This document shows positions 61,808 to 64,000 of a stretch of DNA of 64,000 bases, piece by piece. Numbering within the stretch: position 1 is the first letter of the stretch; every line of letters starts with the position of its first letter. The stretch is from UKL13-2 sp036394575 (GTDB taxonomy: Bacteria > Pseudomonadota > Gammaproteobacteria > Burkholderiales > Usitatibacteraceae). The translations under genes and the position numbers were made by a program. The notes under the pieces were generated by a model. The model worked only from the letters and a program-made list of their open reading frames with translations. It ran no database searches and was not told the origin of the DNA. The stretch is from NCBI GenBank assembly GCA_036394575.1, contig DASWEY010000040.1, positions 5,334-69,333 of the forward strand. Reading direction: 5' to 3'.

Positions 61808-62169
61808 GGTTTCTTCTTTTCTTCGGTGGCTTCACTCACCGATTTGATGTACGCGTTGTATTCCTCGATCGCCATGTTGGCCGCATTGATATACGCTCCG
61901 GCTGCCTTGTTGTGCGCCTCGGCGTAGCGTCGCAGTTCGCCGGTGTAGTTGCTGAGGCAGTTGCGATAATTATCCATATCGATGGAGAACTGTTTTTGCT
62001 GCGCCGCGGTGGAGCGTTTTTCGGGGACTGACGGTTTTACGCAGTTATCCAGTTGAATCGTATATTTCACCAAGTCATCTGCCGGTTTCTTGTCCTGGGC
62101 AGCGGCGGGGGAAGCCAAAAAAGAGGCTCCGAAAATGGAAGCGGCAAGGGCAAGGATAAGTTTGTTCAT
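61804..62169 (-). CDS. Small secreted hypothetical protein
   Basis: A 121-residue protein with a signal peptide (KLILALAASIFGASFLASPAAA, cleavage after AAA). A helical, charged domain follows with two Cys (LDNCVKPSV, YRNCLSNY) that may form a disulfide in the periplasm, and it ends in EEKKKP. The ATG at 62169 begins MNKLILAL; a longer frame adds five residues. I do not recognise the family. It lies 60 nt before dxs ends, on the same strand. Confidence 0.75.
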   Translation of the reverse strand: MNKLILALAASIFGASFLASPAAAQDKKPADDLVKYTIQLDNCVKPSVPEKRSTAAQQKQFSIDMDNYRNCLSNYTGELRRYAEAHNKAAGAYINAANMAIEEYNAYIKSVSEATEEKKKP

Positions 62170-62229
62170 ATCGTAGGTTTCCAAAAAACAAAGAAAATGA
62201 GTAGTAGATAATCAGGTCAATGGGCTTCT

Positions 62230-64000
62230 TCAGCCCGCGACTTTTTGCGAAAGCTGCTGCACACCTTCACGCAGCAGCCATGCACGAATGGACAGGCCGA
62301 TGCCGTCCTTGTTAAGGCCGCAATCGGCCAGTAAAATTGCGGGATCGCCATGTTCGACGAATTTGTCCGGCAGGCCCAATTGCAGCACGGGGACATGCAG
62401 GCCCTGTTCCTCCAGCGATTCCAATACCGCACTGCCGGCGCCGCCCATGATGGCATTTTCTTCCACCGTCACCAGATAATCGTGGGTGGTGGCCAGCTTG
62501 AAAATCAGCGCGGCATCGACCGGTTTGACGAAACGCATATTGGCTACCGTGGCGTTCAATTCCTCGGCGGCATCCAGCGATGGCCTGACCATCGAGCCGA
62601 AGGCAAGAATGGCGACGCGGGGCATCTTGCGGCCGGCGTCGAAACCCTTCATCTCGCGCACGACCACGCCCTTGCCGATAGGTAGCGCGCTAAGCTCGGC
62701 CTGTAGCACAGCCCCGGGTCCGGCGCCGCGCGGATAACGGACGGCGGACGGTCCGTCCAGGGTGAAGCCGGTGTACAACATCTGCCGGCATTCGTTCTCG
62801 TCGGCGGGTGTCATCACCGTCATGTTCGGAATGCAGCGCACGTAGGAGATGTCGTAGGCGCCATGATGGGTGGGGCCGTCGGCTCCCACCAGACCGCCGC
62901 GATCCAGCGCGAACAGGACCGGCAAGTTTTGCAGGGCCACATCATGGATCAGCTGGTCGTAGGCGCGTTGCAGAAAGGTCGAATAGATCGCCACCACCGG
63001 TTTCATGCCGTCGACGGCCAGCCCCGCCGCGAAAGTCACGGCATGTTGTTCGGCGATGGCCACGTCAAAGTAGCGGTCGGGGAATTCCTGGCTGAATTTG
63101 ACCAGGCCCGAGCCCTCGCGCATCGCCGGGGTGATGGCGACCAGACGCGGATCGGCGCGCGCCATATCGCACAGCCACTCGCCGAAAATCTGCGTATAGC
63201 TCGGTTTCGGTTTGGCGTCGCTGGCAGGAACGGGTTTGACGATGCCGATCTTGGGGTCGAATTTCGACGGCCCGTGATAATTGATCGGATCTTCTTCCGC
63301 CAGCTTGTAGCCCTGGCCTTTCTTCGTCACCACATGCAGGAACTGCGGGCCATCGAGCTTGCGAATATTGGCCAGCGTATCAACCAGTACATCGACGTTG
63401 TGGCCGTCGATCGGCCCGACGTAATTGAAGCCGAATTCCTCGAACAGGGTCGAGGGCGAAATCATGCCCTTGGCATGTTCCTCGACGCGCTTGGCGATTT
63501 CCTTGAAGGTCGGGGTTGCCGAGAGGATCTTCTCGGCGGTTTTCTTGGTGGTTGCATAGAAGCGGCCGGACATCAACTTGGCGAAATAATTATTGAGGGC
63601 GCCGACATTCTCGGAAATCGACATATCGTTGTCGTTCAGCACCACGATGACGTTTTCGCGGCCCACATTGTTCATCGCCTCGAAAGCCATGCCGGCAGTA
63701 ATGGCGCCGTCGCCGATGATGGCCACCGATTTGCGCTTGCTGCCCGAGAGACGCGCCGCCACGGCCATGCCGAGCGCAGCCGAAATCGAGGTCGATGAAT
63801 GCGCCGTGCCAAACGTGTCGTAAGCGCTTTCTTCGCGACGCGGGAAACCGGCGATACCGCCTTTTTGTCGCAGCTTGCCCATGCCCTGCTTGCGGCCGGT
63901 CAGAATCTTGTGGCCATAGGTCTGGTGGCCGACATCCCAAACCAGGCGGTCGTCCGGGGTATTGAACACATAGTGCAGGGCGATGGTCAGTTCGACGGTG
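62230..64000 (-). CDS. dxs: 1-deoxy-D-xylulose-5-phosphate synthase (partial, right edge)
   Basis: The C-terminal 589 or so residues of Dxs, the ThDP enzyme joining pyruvate and glyceraldehyde phosphate for isoprenoids. The frame runs on to the window edge (ELTIALHYVFNTPDD), so about 30 or more N-terminal residues are missing. Visible motifs are WDVGHQTYGHKILTGR, the ThDP GDGAITAGMAFEAMNN and VVLNDNDMSIS. The transketolase middle part (IAEQHAVTFAAGLA) and the C-terminal domain are also present. The small secreted gene follows it on the same strand. Confidence 0.96.
   Translation of the reverse strand, partial: TVELTIALHYVFNTPDDRLVWDVGHQTYGHKILTGRKQGMGKLRQKGGIAGFPRREESAYDTFGTAHSSTSISAALGMAVAARLSGSKRKSVAIIGDGAITAGMAFEAMNNVGRENVIVVLNDNDMSISENVGALNNYFAKLMSGRFYATTKKTAEKILSATPTFKEIAKRVEEHAKGMISPSTLFEEFGFNYVGPIDGHNVDVLVDTLANIRKLDGPQFLHVVTKKGQGYKLAEEDPINYHGPSKFDPKIGIVKPVPASDAKPKPSYTQIFGEWLCDMARADPRLVAITPAMREGSGLVKFSQEFPDRYFDVAIAEQHAVTFAAGLAVDGMKPVVAIYSTFLQRAYDQLIHDVALQNLPVLFALDRGGLVGADGPTHHGAYDISYVRCIPNMTVMTPADENECRQMLYTGFTLDGPSAVRYPRGAGPGAVLQAELSALPIGKGVVVREMKGFDAGRKMPRVAILAFGSMVRPSLDAAEELNATVANMRFVKPVDAALIFKLATTHDYLVTVEENAIMGGAGSAVLESLEEQGLHVPVLQLGLPDKFVEHGDPAILLADCGLNKDGIGLSIRAWLLREGVQQLSQKVAG

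Noticed and set aside
1..64000. tRNA, rRNA, prophage, insertion sequence or CRISPR array
   Set aside because: No transposase, integrase or phage gene and no tRNA-like cloverleaf was seen in the gaps, which are almost all shorter than 350 bp.

Overview
The window is 64 kb of GC-rich, densely packed chromosomal DNA that reads as core genome of a betaproteobacterium, most likely Burkholderiales and plausibly Oxalobacteraceae. The main pointers are a BPSS1780-type membrane protein, the LOG/DUF2782/thrB block beside polA, a torF-glnK-amtB operon resembling nlmA-glnK-amtB of Herbaspirillum, a one-chain MetH, and the order leuS-lptE-holA-proA-nadD-rsfS-rlmH-maf-rng. I see no phage, insertion sequence, CRISPR array, tRNA or rRNA. 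Taxonomy is inference from gene content and order; no search was run.

Layout. 0-10.5 kb: the 3' end of a possible c-type haem protein, a Kef/CPA2 antiporter, kdsD-kdsC (Kdo synthesis), hemJ and an RlmL-type methyltransferase, then pilT-pilU facing yggS-proC-yggT. 10.6-25 kb: a dynamin-like GTPase, then a nine-gene leftward run (leuS to rng) joining translation, LPS transport, replication, NAD and proline genes, then uvrD. 25-32.2 kb: an orphan amino-acid-type binding protein, BPSS1780, thrB, DUF2782 and a LOG-family gene, with polA starting only 14 bp from the LOG start. 32.2-40 kb: two small hypotheticals, mgtE, an apparent folE2-folE-BLUF operon, and torF-glnK-amtB behind a probable sigma-54/NtrC control region. 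40-52 kb: ubiK, comM/yifB, a Bcr/CflA exporter, a ferritin-like/VIT1 fusion, DUF2834 plus rhodanese, an M20 amidohydrolase, sdaA and metH with a structured leader. 52-64 kb: dctA, a pabB-pabC fusion, a lone receiver protein, a patatin/MEST-like hydrolase pair, an OYE-type reductase, yfcG-like GST, MOSC and YcaQ-like genes, a small secreted protein and the 3' part of dxs.

How genes work together. KdsD, KdsC and LptE serve lipopolysaccharide. PilT and PilU drive pilus retraction. GlnK, AmtB and TorF form a nitrogen-limitation unit. FolE, FolE2 and PabBC feed folate, which MetH uses as methyl-tetrahydrofolate. SdaA and ThrB belong to serine and threonine metabolism.

Most interesting signals. 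(1) A family of dispersed, roughly 55-85 bp palindromic elements in five intergenic regions, sharing asymmetric flanks and showing compensatory changes in the hairpin arms. (2) A textbook-spaced sigma-54 promoter with two NtrC-like sites upstream of torF-glnK-amtB. (3) A blue-light BLUF sensor as third gene of an operon holding both GTP cyclohydrolase types. (4) A metH leader with competing pairings around an intrinsic-terminator-like hairpin. (5) An RsfS with a Lys/Ala/Pro histone-H1-like tail encoded by a 15-bp tandem repeat.
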